Shown piece after piece: positions 32,939 to 41,509 of a stretch of 64,000 bases of DNA. A program made the position numbers and the translations under genes. This DNA is from Methylotenera versatilis 79. Lineage in GTDB: Bacteria; Pseudomonadota; Gammaproteobacteria; Burkholderiales; Methylophilaceae. The notes below the pieces were generated by a model. It was not told where the DNA came from. It saw nothing but the letters and a program-made list of their open reading frames with translations, and ran no database searches. The DNA lies in contig NZ_ARVX01000001.1 in the NCBI RefSeq assembly GCF_000384375.1, positions 372,001 through 436,000 of the forward strand, read 5' to 3'. Positions within the stretch are counted from its first letter, which is position 1, and every line of letters begins with the position of its first letter.

Positions 32939-32954
32939 TTTGCAGAATTGCAAA
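32939..32954. promoter_or_regulatory. palindrome in the bfr promoter region
   Basis: TTTGCAGAATTGCAAA is a perfect 6-base inverted repeat with a 4-base spacer. It sits just upstream of the extended -10 element of bfr, in the -35 area. It does not match the Fur consensus. It may be an operator for another regulator. Confidence 0.4.
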
Positions 32955-33088
32955 TAGTTCGCATTGTCACTATCAAATAGATTCGGGGCAGATACTTTCG
33001 GGCAAATAGATTAATTGAGAAAATCTGGCATTTATCATCAATCACTTAACACTAAATATTGCACGATTTTTTGTGTTAAGTTTGAGTG

Positions 33089-33370
33089 TTAACTCTGCCT
33101 GTCACTATGGCCTAAATCGCGTTCTGGTGAAATCACATCACGAATCAACTGCTTTAATTCTTTTGATTCTGGAAAGCGCCCCGCTTGTTTACGATTGAAT
33201 ATCACCACATCGTTCAAACGCACTTCAAATATGCCACCAGTTCCAGGCTGCAAACTCACCGTTTTTAAATCCGCTTCAAAAGTGGTTAACAGTTCTTGTG
33301 CAAGCCACGCTGCGCGCAATAACCAGCGGCATTGTGTGCAATATTCTATATTTACTTGATGTGTACTCAA
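33089..33370 (-). CDS. SelT/SelW/SelH-family (Rdx) thioredoxin-like protein
   Basis: The protein of about 93 residues has the Rdx family signature: a CxxC redox motif near the N-terminus in IEYCTQCRWLLRAAWLAQEL (Cys in place of selenocysteine). It also has the GTGGIFEVRLNDVVIFNRKQAGRFPE stretch (the last strand-turn-strand with GxF) and a C-terminal helix with IRDVI. The family is presumed to handle thiol redox; specific substrates are unknown. No ATG start exists. I chose the TTG at 33370, which has an AAGAGA ribosome-binding sequence six bases upstream. A TTG at 33400 would add ten residues and lacks one. Confidence 0.8.
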   Translation of the reverse strand: MSTHQVNIEYCTQCRWLLRAAWLAQELLTTFEADLKTVSLQPGTGGIFEVRLNDVVIFNRKQAGRFPESKELKQLIRDVISPERDLGHSDRQS

Positions 33371-33532
33371 TATCAATCTCTTTCTTGTAAAGTTAGGCAA
33401 AATTATCGGTGCGTACTATTCAATTAACTTGAAATAGCGCAAAATGAACCTATTGTTTTATTTTAAGCTCATAGCTAAGTTATATACAAAACTTATGTGT
33501 AGCGAATGGTTAATTTATTGAAAAGGGTATGC

Positions 33533-34981
33533 ATGCGGTCTTCTTTTGAAAAAATGGGTTTAATTGGATCTGGTGTTTTAGTGGGCGTATTAATTAGCCT
33601 GAATTTTTCGGCATTGGCTGAGAAAACCAGTGTTTCACAATTGCCTTTGGATGATTTACGCGTATTTGCTGAAGTATTCGGCAAAGTGAAAAGCGATTAT
33701 GTAGAGCCAGTTGAAGACAAAAAACTCATCAACGAAGCCTTAACTGGCATGCTTTCAGGTTTAGATCCACATTCTACTTTTATGGATGCAGATGGTTACA
33801 AAGATTTACAAGCTGGTACGCAAGGTGAGTTTGGTGGACTGGGCATTGAAGTCGCCATGGAAGATGGCTTGGTTAAAGTAATTACACCGATTGAAGATAG
33901 CCCTGCCTACAAAGCTGGTTTGAAAACAGGCGATTTAATTTCTAAATTAGATGACACGCAAGTGCGCGGCTTAAGCTTGAATGACGCAGTTAAAAAAATG
34001 CGCGGCAAACCTGACACTTCTATTGTGTTAACTGTATTGCGTAAAGGCGAAACCAAACCGTTAACGTTCACATTAACCCGCGCGATTATCAAATCTCAAA
34101 GTGTTAAAAATAAATTTATTGAGCCAGGTTACGCTTATCTACGTATTACACAGTTCCAAGAGCATACTGGTGAAGATTTAGCAAAAGCATTAAAAGATTT
34201 ACACGCTCAAAATAAAGGTCCTTTCAAAGGTATCGTATTGGATTTGCGCAATAATCCAGGTGGCTTGTTAGATGCCGCAGTAGGTGTTTCAGCCGCATTT
34301 TTACCAAAAGACGAATTAGTTGTGTACACAGAAGGCCGTACAGCTGATGCGAAAATGCACTTAAATGCCACACCGCTAGATTATGCGCGCCGCGGTAAAG
34401 TGGATTATTTAAAAGATGAAGCGACTGATTACAAAAAAACACCGATTGTTGTGTTGATTAATAATGGTTCTGCCTCAGCATCTGAAATTGTTGCTGGCGC
34501 GTTGCAAGATCACAAACGTGCGACTATTTTAGGCACACAAAGCTTTGGTAAAGGTTCTGTGCAAACCATCTTACCAATGAATAACGGTAGTGCGATTAAA
34601 TTGACGACAGCGCGTTATTTCACACCAAAAGGTCGTTCGATTCAAGCTAAAGGCATCGTGCCAGATATTATTGTGGAAGATGGTTTTGATCAATCGAATA
34701 ATATTCGTGAAGCCGATTTAGCTAAACATTTATCTAATCCGAAAGAAGCCGAAGCACCAGCTAAAGTAATCGATGATGAAAAAGCAGCCGCGATTCAAAA
34801 AGCCAATGAGAAAAAATTTGCTGAGCAGAAAGGTCCAATCGAACCAGCGAGCAAAGATGATATTCAATTTGTGCAGGCGATGAATGTATTGAAAGGTTTA
34901 CCAGTACAGAAATCACCAGAAGTAAAAGCGCCAGAGGCAACACCTGCAACAGAAAAAGCGCCAGCAGAAATTAAAAAATAA
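33533..34981 (+). CDS. ctpA: S41-family C-terminal processing peptidase
   Basis: The 482-residue protein has an N-terminal signal/anchor helix (about residues 7-24), a PDZ domain (GEFGGLGIEVAMEDGLVKVITPIEDSPAYKAGL) and an S41 protease domain with the catalytic Ser in NNGSASASEIVAGALQD and Lys in QSFGKGSVQT. The C-terminal 80 residues are charged and Ala/Pro/Glu-rich, of low complexity. It cleaves periplasmic proteins at C-terminal nonpolar tails. I chose the ATG at 33533, which has AGGG five bases upstream. The ATG nine codons earlier (33506) lacks a ribosome-binding site. A terminator follows. Confidence 0.93.
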   Translation: MRSSFEKMGLIGSGVLVGVLISLNFSALAEKTSVSQLPLDDLRVFAEVFGKVKSDYVEPVEDKKLINEALTGMLSGLDPHSTFMDADGYKDLQAGTQGEFGGLGIEVAMEDGLVKVITPIEDSPAYKAGLKTGDLISKLDDTQVRGLSLNDAVKKMRGKPDTSIVLTVLRKGETKPLTFTLTRAIIKSQSVKNKFIEPGYAYLRITQFQEHTGEDLAKALKDLHAQNKGPFKGIVLDLRNNPGGLLDAAVGVSAAFLPKDELVVYTEGRTADAKMHLNATPLDYARRGKVDYLKDEATDYKKTPIVVLINNGSASASEIVAGALQDHKRATILGTQSFGKGSVQTILPMNNGSAIKLTTARYFTPKGRSIQAKGIVPDIIVEDGFDQSNNIREADLAKHLSNPKEAEAPAKVIDDEKAAAIQKANEKKFAEQKGPIEPASKDDIQFVQAMNVLKGLPVQKSPEVKAPEATPATEKAPAEIKK

Positions 34982-34994
34982 TTACTTGCTCTTT

Positions 34995-35047
34995 AAAAGC
35001 CCTGCTAAAGCTTGTGTTAATCACATCGCTTCTAGCAGGGCTTTTTT
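34995..35047 (+). terminator. intrinsic terminator of ctpA
   Basis: AAAAGCCCTGCTA (34995-35007) and TAGCAGGGCTTTT (35033-35045) form a 13-base perfect stem with a 25-base loop, followed by a T-rich tract. It begins 14 bases after the ctpA stop codon. Confidence 0.8.
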
Positions 35048-35179
35048 GCTTTTACTATGAATAATTTACGTGAGTATGGCAGCTAACTTATTACACGCTA
35101 TGATAGTGATTTGGCGATAGCTATGTCATCATTATTGCGAAAAAATTGAGTTATACTGGCTTATTGATGAGGAAAAACG

Positions 35180-35803
35180 ATGTTATTAGATAAATTAATT
35201 ACTACGTTTGATACAGGTTTACGTACTGTTTTTGCACAAGCAGTTGCGGGTAGAGAACGTCCTGACGCAGCGATTGAAGAAACACCTCTTAGCGAATCAC
35301 AAAAAAGCCAGGCTGCCTCATTAATGCGTATTAACCATGTGGGTGAAGTGTGTGCTCAGGCTTTATACAGCGGCCAAGCATTTACATCGCGCAATCCACA
35401 AACAGTGCAAAGCTTGCAGCATGCTGCTGATGAAGAAACCGACCATCTTGCTTGGTGCGAGGCGCGCATTAACGAACTTGGCGGACGTAAAAGTCTACTT
35501 AATCCTGTGTGGTATGTGGGCAGCTTTGCGTTGGGTGCAGCAGCTGGCTTGATGCATGATAAATGGAATTTAGGGTTTTTAGCTGAAACCGAACAACAGG
35601 TATCGAATCATTTAAATAATCATTTAACTAAATTGAGTGATGCAGATATTAAAACGCGTACAATCGTTAGTCAGATGCAGCAAGACGAAGCGGCACATGC
35701 AGAAGAGGCAAAACAGCTTGGTGGCAGTGACTTACCGCGACCAGTTAAAGCTGGTATGAAATTCGCATCAAAAATTATGACAAGCACTGCATATTACGTG
35801 TAA
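35180..35803 (+). CDS. coq7: demethoxyubiquinone hydroxylase
   Basis: The 207-residue protein is the Coq7 diiron hydroxylase. The ferritin-like core begins [19 protein letters not shown]; metal ligands lie in the first Glu/His helix ([13 protein letters not shown]), the [15 protein letters not shown] helix and DEAAHAEEA. It is a membrane-associated monooxygenase that makes the C6 hydroxyl of ubiquinone. The length matches bacterial Coq7 proteins such as that of Pseudomonas. It stands alone with a GGAAAAA-type ribosome-binding site, 53 bases upstream of the DUF2322 gene on the same strand. Confidence 0.95.
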   Translation: MLLDKLITTFDTGLRTVFAQAVAGRERPDAAIEETPLSESQKSQAASLMRINHVGEVCAQALYSGQAFTSRNPQTVQSLQHAADEETDHLAWCEARINELGGRKSLLNPVWYVGSFALGAAAGLMHDKWNLGFLAETEQQVSNHLNNHLTKLSDADIKTRTIVSQMQQDEAAHAEEAKQLGGSDLPRPVKAGMKFASKIMTSTAYYV

Positions 35804-35855
35804 AACTAAGTTATAAAATGAGTAACAAATCAGGTGTTAAAGAGGCGATTGAAAA

Positions 35856-36173
35856 ATGCAAAAATTTAGTGATGTGCTACTGACCTTAGATAGCGTAGAT
35901 GATATAAAACGTATTGAGCTATTTTATGAAAGCGGTGCATCTGCTGGCGTGATTGAAAATAAGCCCGGCAGCCAAGGCTCATTAAAAGTGTTTAGTCATT
36001 TGACCAAAATGTTTGGTGGAATCACATTGGATGCAGCAGTAGAAGGTTTAGCCTTGTTTGCAGAACATACTGAAGATGCTGAAAACTGCCCGGGTAAGCA
36101 CCCAAATGTAGATAGATTACTGAATGTGTTAGAGAACGAAGCACCGCTTACCGTTAAAATCGTTACACTATAA
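35856..36173 (+). CDS. DUF2322 family protein
   Basis: The 105-residue soluble protein matches DUF2322 in length and landmarks: an N-terminal IELFYESGASAGVIENKPG, the middle GGITLDAAVEGLALFAEHTED and the KHPNVDRLL segment. There is no signal peptide, membrane helix or metal motif apart from one cysteine (CPGKHPN). The function is unknown. It lies downstream of coq7 on the same strand and may be co-transcribed with it, but the 52-base gap leaves that open. Confidence 0.85.
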   Translation: MQKFSDVLLTLDSVDDIKRIELFYESGASAGVIENKPGSQGSLKVFSHLTKMFGGITLDAAVEGLALFAEHTEDAENCPGKHPNVDRLLNVLENEAPLTVKIVTL

Positions 36174-36265
36174 TTAAAGCCATATAGTCAAAACTAAATA
36201 ACCTACAGCAAATCATCCGCTGTAAATTTATATCTCGTCAGATCAACTTCGTTTTTTAAACTATT

Positions 36266-36673
36266 TTAATGGTTAAGTCTCGCGACTATTGGTGGATGAT
36301 AAATCAGCTCTAATAAATGTCCCACTGCATCTAAACAGTAAAAACCGCGTGAACCATCTCTGTGTGTTTTTGGTGCTTCAGTGATTTTCACATTGTTTTG
36401 CACAAAATATGCATGCCAGTTATCCACATCTTCTGGCGTTTTTAATACAAAACCAATATGGTCTAACCGCTGTTGTGCTTGTGGCACATAATCCACACGG
36501 TGCAGCGCAAAAACATCGCCTTCATTGGTTAAATACACATTATCTACATCGGGTTGCCATTCGATACGCATGCCCATAATACGTGTATAGAAATCAACCG
36601 CCGTTTCCAACTCTTTAACAAACAAAGCCACATGGCGAATGCCCAACATGCCTTTTGGCAAGCTGTTTGCCAT
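36266..36673 (-). CDS. VOC-superfamily (glyoxalase/dioxygenase-like) metalloprotein
   Basis: The 135-residue protein has the vicinal oxygen chelate fold with two beta-alpha-beta-beta-beta modules: GIRHVALFVKELETAVDFYT, DHIGFVLKTPEDVDNW and the C-terminal LELIYH. Metal-ligand candidates are His14, His76 and the Glu in LLELIYHP, as in glyoxalase I and fosfomycin-resistance relatives. The substrate is unknown. It overlaps the upstream osmC gene by one base (TAATG), which suggests a shared detoxification or stress role. Confidence 0.88.
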   Translation of the reverse strand: MANSLPKGMLGIRHVALFVKELETAVDFYTRIMGMRIEWQPDVDNVYLTNEGDVFALHRVDYVPQAQQRLDHIGFVLKTPEDVDNWHAYFVQNNVKITEAPKTHRDGSRGFYCLDAVGHLLELIYHPPIVARLNH

Positions 36674-37095
36674 TAAACCGCGCTCGCTTTTATTTCATAA
36701 TCATGGGTAATTTCAACAGACTTACTTAACATAATAGAAGCTGAACAATATTTTTCTGCCGACAATTTTACCGCACGTTCAACTTGTGTTTCATTCAGAT
36801 TATTACCAGTAATCACAAAATGCACATGAATTTTAGTGAACACTTTAGGAATCTCAGCCGCGCGTTCCGCTGCAATTTCTGCAACACAATCCACAATAGG
36901 CTGACGCGATTTTTTAAGTATCGTCACTACATCAAACGCCGTACAAGCGCCCATACCAATTAGCAGCATTTCCATTGGACGCATACCAATATTGCGACCG
37001 CCATTCTCAGGCGCACCGTCCAATACTACCGCATGACCAGTTTCAGATTCGCCAACAAAACTGACATCCTCAACCCATTTAATTCTGACTTTCAT
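36673..37095 (-). CDS. OsmC-family protein (YhfA-like)
   Basis: The 140-residue protein has the OsmC/Ohr fold: an N-terminal strand KVRIKWVEDVSFVGESETGH, the long helix with first cysteine in MLLIGMGACTAFDVVTILKK and a second cysteine near residue 75 (IVDCVAEI). The C-terminal half reads ILSKSVEITHDYEI. The spacing of the two cysteines is unlike peroxidatic Ohr/OsmC (where the second lies about 65 residues later), so this is closer to the YhfA group of uncertain function. It is coupled to the VOC gene downstream by a one-base overlap. Confidence 0.85.
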   Translation of the reverse strand: MKVRIKWVEDVSFVGESETGHAVVLDGAPENGGRNIGMRPMEMLLIGMGACTAFDVVTILKKSRQPIVDCVAEIAAERAAEIPKVFTKIHVHFVITGNNLNETQVERAVKLSAEKYCSASIMLSKSVEITHDYEIKASAV

Positions 37096-37130
37096 GATTG
37101 ATTCCTACTTTATTTTTACCATTGTTAAGC

Positions 37131-37221
37131 CAGACAAGGCGCAAGGTTGGAAAGCGTGCGCAGCATACCAATAACGTAGTAAGCGCGATTTTTCAACCTT
37201 GCAGCGCCGTATAGCGACGCA
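37131..37221. repeat. REP-like palindromic intergenic element
   Basis: An imperfect palindrome of about 90 bases: CAAGGTTG (37142-37149) is the exact complement of CAACCTTG (37194-37201), flanked by GGCG and GCGCC, with inner GC-rich sequence (GCGTGCGCAGC, TAAGCGCG). It is GC-rich compared with the surrounding AT-rich DNA and does not code. It ends GTATAGCGACGC. This layout resembles dispersed REP-type elements seen in many beta- and gammaproteobacteria. Only one copy is visible in the window, so dispersal is inferred. Confidence 0.5.
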
Positions 37222-37231
37222 AATGATGATT

Positions 37232-37693
37232 TTATTTAACGTCCAGTAGTTCCACATCGAAAACTAAGGTGGCATTTGGCGGAATCACGCCCCCTGCACC
37301 ACGTGCGCCGTAGCCCATTTCTGGTGGAATAACCAATGTGCGTTTGCCGCCAATTTTCATACCGGCAAAACCTTCATCCCAACCTTGAATCACTTGACCG
37401 CCACCTAAAAAGAAATTGAATGGCTCTTTTCTGTCTACACTACTATCAAACTTTTTACCTTTATTGCCTTCTGCCGCAGCATCGTATAACCAGCCTGTGT
37501 AATGTACGGTCACGTTAAAACCAGGTTCGGCTTCGCGGCCTGTACCTACTTGTGTGTCTATTTTTTGTAATTCAGTGATGTTTGCAGTCATTGCAGTTTT
37601 TTCCTGTGTTGATGTAGTTGATTCAGCTTGGCAGCCTGTCATTGAAATAAATAAGAGTGTAAATACACTTAAATATAATCTTTTTTTAGACAA
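37232..37693 (-). CDS. FKBP-type peptidyl-prolyl isomerase lipoprotein
   Basis: The 153-residue protein has a lipoprotein signal (SMTGC, Cys at about residue 21) followed by a short linker and one FKBP domain. Conserved substrate-pocket residues are visible: VTVHYTGWLYD, GGGQVIQGWDEGFAGMKIG, RTLVIPPEMGYGARGAGGVIPPNATLVFDVELLDV. It catalyses proline isomerisation in the periplasm or at the membrane. The gene lies downstream of the osmC-VOC pair's palindromic region and has its own start. Confidence 0.92.
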   Translation of the reverse strand: MSKKRLYLSVFTLLFISMTGCQAESTTSTQEKTAMTANITELQKIDTQVGTGREAEPGFNVTVHYTGWLYDAAAEGNKGKKFDSSVDRKEPFNFFLGGGQVIQGWDEGFAGMKIGGKRTLVIPPEMGYGARGAGGVIPPNATLVFDVELLDVK

Positions 37694-37777
37694 TTTTTGT
37701 CTCCATTATTTTCACAATTCAATATCATACTTTAATTTACTTTCAGTTCGCTGCGTCTATTTCTACAGACCATAAAA

Positions 37778-37805
37778 AAAGGCGATGGTTTTCACCATCA
37801 CCTTT
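37778..37805 (-). terminator. intrinsic terminator of the VPLPA-CTERM protein gene
   Basis: On the minus strand GGTGATGGTGAAAACCATCGCC followed by seven Ts forms a hairpin starting about 35 bases after the upstream gene's stop codon. Confidence 0.8.
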
Positions 37806-37838
37806 ATCAAAACTTAATTAACTTGTTTAGTTAATTAA

Positions 37839-38384
37839 CTACAACATCTTGCGCCTTAAGCCCATTAACCCGACTAATGCTGTACCAAACAACCAGCCTG
37901 CTGCTGGCAATGGCACCTCACTAAGCCCATCACTGTAAGCCCTGTAGTTACTTAAGCCTTTAAATGCATTTTGCGAGTCTGTGATAGAAAAACTGTTAAT
38001 AGCATTATCCCAATAAAGTAACAGTTCAGCTTGACCAAAGTGAACGGCTAAATAATTAAAGGCAACGTCACTAGAAAACGTATTGGTATTGCCAGATGCA
38101 CCAGCAGTTGCATTAGTGCAGTTACTAGTAGCACTATCACAACCAGAAACAAATGTTAAAGCACCAGGAGTTAATCCAAATTGATTCTCAGTGACTGTTT
38201 TAATATTTGCTGGACTTTGAGGAGTAATATTGCCATCAAAATACCAGATGGCATCTGCAGGTGATACGGTATACCCAAAAAAAGCGTTTGATGGATCCAC
38301 ACTACTCCAAGTCGCCGCACTTACTTTACTAATCGGTAACAAAGATAAAGTGATAAATAAGCACGAAAATAATTTTTTGTACAT
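37839..38384 (-). CDS. VPLPA-CTERM sorting domain protein, exported
   Basis: The 181-residue protein has a signal peptide (about residues 1-23, cleavage near KVSA|ATW) and ends with the sorting signal VPLPAAGWLFGTALVGLMGLRRK: the VPLPA motif, one hydrophobic helix and a basic cluster. This is the variant of the PEP-CTERM signal processed by exosortases. The middle part is rich in Ser, Asn, Thr and Asp with a disulfide pair (CDSATSNC), as is usual for matrix or surface proteins. Its exosortase must lie elsewhere in the genome. The mature function is unknown. Confidence 0.85.
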   Translation of the reverse strand: MYKKLFSCLFITLSLLPISKVSAATWSSVDPSNAFFGYTVSPADAIWYFDGNITPQSPANIKTVTENQFGLTPGALTFVSGCDSATSNCTNATAGASGNTNTFSSDVAFNYLAVHFGQAELLLYWDNAINSFSITDSQNAFKGLSNYRAYSDGLSEVPLPAAGWLFGTALVGLMGLRRKML

Positions 38385-38525
38385 GATAGTCCCTCCATTA
38401 ATTAGACGTATGCTAAAACTACATATCCAAGTGTCACGATACTCTTTGCATTGAGGGAAACAATAGCCCGTTAGGGTAGATAACTTAATGTAAATTCTAG
38501 AATGTTTCTTTTGCGAATAGACTAA

Positions 38526-40073
38526 CTAATACGTATAAATCCATTCAATGAGTGCATCTTGCGCCGTTTTGCTGGCTGCTGCATTTGCATGATTGACTAT
38601 AAAGACGAAAACATAGCGTTTATTTTTACTGCTTAAAACATATCCCGCAACCGCACTTACGCCATCCAATGAGCCTGTTTTTAGATGTACTTTACCTTGT
38701 ACCACACTGTCTTTTAAGCGCTTTTGTGCTGTGCCATCTAAGCCCAATATGGGTAGAGAAGCTATTAGTTCTGGCATGATCGGGCTATTGTAAGCGCTCA
38801 CTAACATTTGACCTAAATGCTCGCTGCTAATTCTTCCCACTCGCGATAATCCCGAACCATTTTCGATGACCAACTCTTTGGCAACTATATTTTTAGAAGC
38901 TAGCCAACTTTGAATAACTGCCGCACCTTTAGCTTCTGTCGCTGGCAAAATCTGCTTTTCTGCGGCAATGGTTAATAGCAACTGCCGCGCCATTAAATTA
39001 TCACTCCACTTATTCAAATCGCGTATCACGTATCCCAAAGGCTCAGAAACCTGCTCAAGCACTTTTACCGCGATAGAATTTGAACTGCTCGTTAAGTTCG
39101 GTTTTTTTGCTAAATCTTGCCGGCTTAAATCTTGCTGGTCTAAATCTTGCCAGCTTGAATTTTGAAGTTTTGATGGATTTTGAGTGGTTAACTTCACACT
39201 TAATTGTCCATTAAATACGCCGCCCAATTCGCGCCATAATTTTTTAAACGTGTAAAACGCATATTGTTCGTCATCCAACACACTCAACTCTAAATATCGC
39301 TCACCACAATCTGGCGAAAATGTGCCGTTAAATGTCACGACTGCTGCATTATTGTTGCCGTGCGATTTTGATTTAACGGTGTAAAGTAATCGGCTGCGCC
39401 AATCGCCACAAGCAGCCTGACTTAACTGTATATTGTTAATCACTTCCACTTCATTCAACGCGAATTCTTGGTTGACATTTACGGCGGTATTCGTTGTGCT
39501 GAATCGAAAACTGCTATGTCGCCCATCAACCAAAAACGCACTGGATTTCGCGTTATACGCACGCCAAATTTCATCATCAAACGCAGGAAGATTTTCACCA
39601 TTTTTTGCAAAAAGACTTTTATCGATAATTAAATCGCCTTTGATTTCGCGAATGCCCGCTTGTTGCACACGCATCAGTAATCGCCAAAAATCTTGCGCTT
39701 TAAAATTTGGATCACCGAAACCCTTAATAATCAAATTGCCATTCAAAACACCATTAACCACTTCGCCGTCTCGATAGATTTCGGTTTTCCAGCGGTAAGC
39801 GGGCGTTAATAAATCCAGCGCTGCATTTGTGGTGATTAACTTCATCACACTGGCTGGGTTCAAACCTTTTTGCGCGTTGTGCGTGATGATTAGCGGAGTT
39901 GCATCAACAGCCTGCACATAAACGCCAACGCTAGTTTGGGGAATATTGGATTGCTTGAGCGCATCGATTACGCTGGCAGGTAATGCCGCGTGTGCGATAC
40001 AAGTTAAAAAAAACAGATAGAAACTAGCGATGACTTTCATGCTGATATTTGCAATGCCGAATCGCATTTTCAT
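38526..40073 (-). CDS. dacB: D-alanyl-D-alanine carboxypeptidase/endopeptidase (PBP4, S13 family)
   Basis: The 515-residue protein has a signal peptide (about residues 1-29) and the S13 penicillin-binding motifs SxxK in NPASVMKL, SxN in KWSDNLMARQL and KTG in HLKTGSLDG. It trims peptidoglycan crosslinks in the periplasm. Between the second and third motifs is a Gln/Asp/Leu-rich stretch (WQDLDQQDLSRQDL) encoded by a 15-base tandem repeat. It overlaps the bioA stop by four bases (ATGA), so the two are co-transcribed, although they serve different pathways. Confidence 0.92.
   Translation of the reverse strand: MKMRFGIANISMKVIASFYLFFLTCIAHAALPASVIDALKQSNIPQTSVGVYVQAVDATPLIITHNAQKGLNPASVMKLITTNAALDLLTPAYRWKTEIYRDGEVVNGVLNGNLIIKGFGDPNFKAQDFWRLLMRVQQAGIREIKGDLIIDKSLFAKNGENLPAFDDEIWRAYNAKSSAFLVDGRHSSFRFSTTNTAVNVNQEFALNEVEVINNIQLSQAACGDWRSRLLYTVKSKSHGNNNAAVVTFNGTFSPDCGERYLELSVLDDEQYAFYTFKKLWRELGGVFNGQLSVKLTTQNPSKLQNSSWQDLDQQDLSRQDLAKKPNLTSSSNSIAVKVLEQVSEPLGYVIRDLNKWSDNLMARQLLLTIAAEKQILPATEAKGAAVIQSWLASKNIVAKELVIENGSGLSRVGRISSEHLGQMLVSAYNSPIMPELIASLPILGLDGTAQKRLKDSVVQGKVHLKTGSLDGVSAVAGYVLSSKNKRYVFVFIVNHANAAASKTAQDALIEWIYTY
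39112..39156. repeat. three-unit 15-base tandem repeat within dacB
   Basis: Three consecutive 15-base units begin AAATCTTGC (39112, 39127, 39142) with small differences in the last six bases. Being a multiple of three they keep the reading frame and encode a Gln/Asp/Leu-rich linker. Such repeats can change copy number by slippage. Confidence 0.85.
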
Positions 40074-41407
40074 AAGGCAGATTGCACACTTTCAAGCGTG
40101 GCATCCAGCATAAAATCGATTTCAGATTCACTGATAATATAGGGCGGCATAACATAAACGGTATTGCCAATAGGGCGAAGCAACAATCCATTTTTTAATG
40201 CTGCAGCATAACAATCGCGCGCAAAATGTGCATTGTTGGTTTTAACGTCAAATGCAGCAATCATGCCTTGCTGGCGTAAATGCTCAATCGGCAGATTAGA
40301 AAATACCCGCATTTTTGTGGTTAAGTAGGCGGCTGTTGCTTGATTTTTTGCTAGCACATGATCTGTTTCAAAAATGGCTAAAGTGGCTAAAGCCGCGCTA
40401 CATGCCAATGGATTTCCGGTATAACTGTGGCTGTGTAAAAAACCTTTTGCAGTGCTGTCATCATAAAAAGCTGCGTATATCTCATCGGTAGTTAACACTG
40501 CGGATAACGGCAAATATCCGCCAGTGATGCCTTTGGATAAACAGATAAAATCAGGCAATACTTTTTGATTTTGCGTCAGCTCGCGGCTGACTTCATTCGC
40601 TTGCTCAAAAGCAAACATCGTCCCAGTGCGCCCAAAACCTACGGCAATTTCATCGGCGATTAAATGTACTTGATATTGCGTACAAATCTCACGCGCACGG
40701 CGCAAATAAACCGGATGATACATGCCCATGCCTGCCGCGCACTGCACCAAAGGCTCGATGATAAAAGCCGCTAATGTATGGTGATGTTGGCTGACATATA
40801 GCTCTAATTTTTCAGCGCAGCGCAGCGCAAAATCTTCTGCACTTTCACCTACTTCAGCCAATCGAAAATCTGGGCTGGGCATTTGCGCCGATTGCATCAA
40901 CAATGGCGCGTAAGTATCTTTGAAAATCGCCACGTCGGTTACGCCTAGCGCACCTAATGTTTCGCCATGATAACTATTTTGCAAGCTGATAAATTGGTTT
41001 TTTTTTGGCTTGCTACTATTGCGCCAATAATGAAAACTCATCTTCAACGCGATTTCAGTTGCACTGGCGCCATCGCTGGCATAAAACGCATGACCTAAAC
41101 CTGAAAACTTAGCTAAGTTTTCAGACAATTCAACCACAGGTTCATGCGTAAAACCCGCCAACATCACATGTTCCAGTGTATCCAATTGCTGCTTAATCGC
41201 ATCTTTTATACGCGGATTATTATGCCCAAACAGATTCACCCACCAACTACTTACCGCGTCTAAATATTGCTTGCCTTCAACATCGTACAGCCAAACGCCC
41301 TCGCCTCGCTGAATCGGAACTAGAGGGAAAGTTTCATGCTGTTTCATCTGCGTGCAAGGGTGCCACACAGATTGCATGCTACGTTTAAGCAAATCTTGAT
41401 TAGACAT
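40070..41407 (-). CDS. bioA: adenosylmethionine-8-amino-7-oxononanoate aminotransferase
   Basis: The 445-residue class III PLP aminotransferase begins near SVWHPCTQMKQHETFPLVPI, which is the BioA-specific N-terminal pattern. It has the segments SSWWVNLFGHNNPRI and YASDGASATEIALKM, the PLP-binding motif ADEIAVGFGRTGTMFA and the Schiff-base lysine in CLSKGITGGYLP. It makes 7,8-diaminopelargonate in biotin synthesis, using SAM as amino donor. Other biotin genes are not in this window. It is followed by dacB with a four-base overlap. Confidence 0.96.
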   Translation of the reverse strand: MSNQDLLKRSMQSVWHPCTQMKQHETFPLVPIQRGEGVWLYDVEGKQYLDAVSSWWVNLFGHNNPRIKDAIKQQLDTLEHVMLAGFTHEPVVELSENLAKFSGLGHAFYASDGASATEIALKMSFHYWRNSSKPKKNQFISLQNSYHGETLGALGVTDVAIFKDTYAPLLMQSAQMPSPDFRLAEVGESAEDFALRCAEKLELYVSQHHHTLAAFIIEPLVQCAAGMGMYHPVYLRRAREICTQYQVHLIADEIAVGFGRTGTMFAFEQANEVSRELTQNQKVLPDFICLSKGITGGYLPLSAVLTTDEIYAAFYDDSTAKGFLHSHSYTGNPLACSAALATLAIFETDHVLAKNQATAAYLTTKMRVFSNLPIEHLRQQGMIAAFDVKTNNAHFARDCYAAALKNGLLLRPIGNTVYVMPPYIISESEIDFMLDATLESVQSAL

Positions 41408-41509
41408 AATTTTTAAAATTTGACGTCATTTATTAATGGCTTGAATGGAACCACAGCATGCTTAAACAATAAGACTTAATCATATAAATGACCCAATAAA
41501 CAATCCAAA

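Noticed and set aside
32842-33000. Fur box upstream of bacterioferritin
   Set aside because: No sequence near the promoter matches the GATAATGATAATCATTATC consensus well enough.
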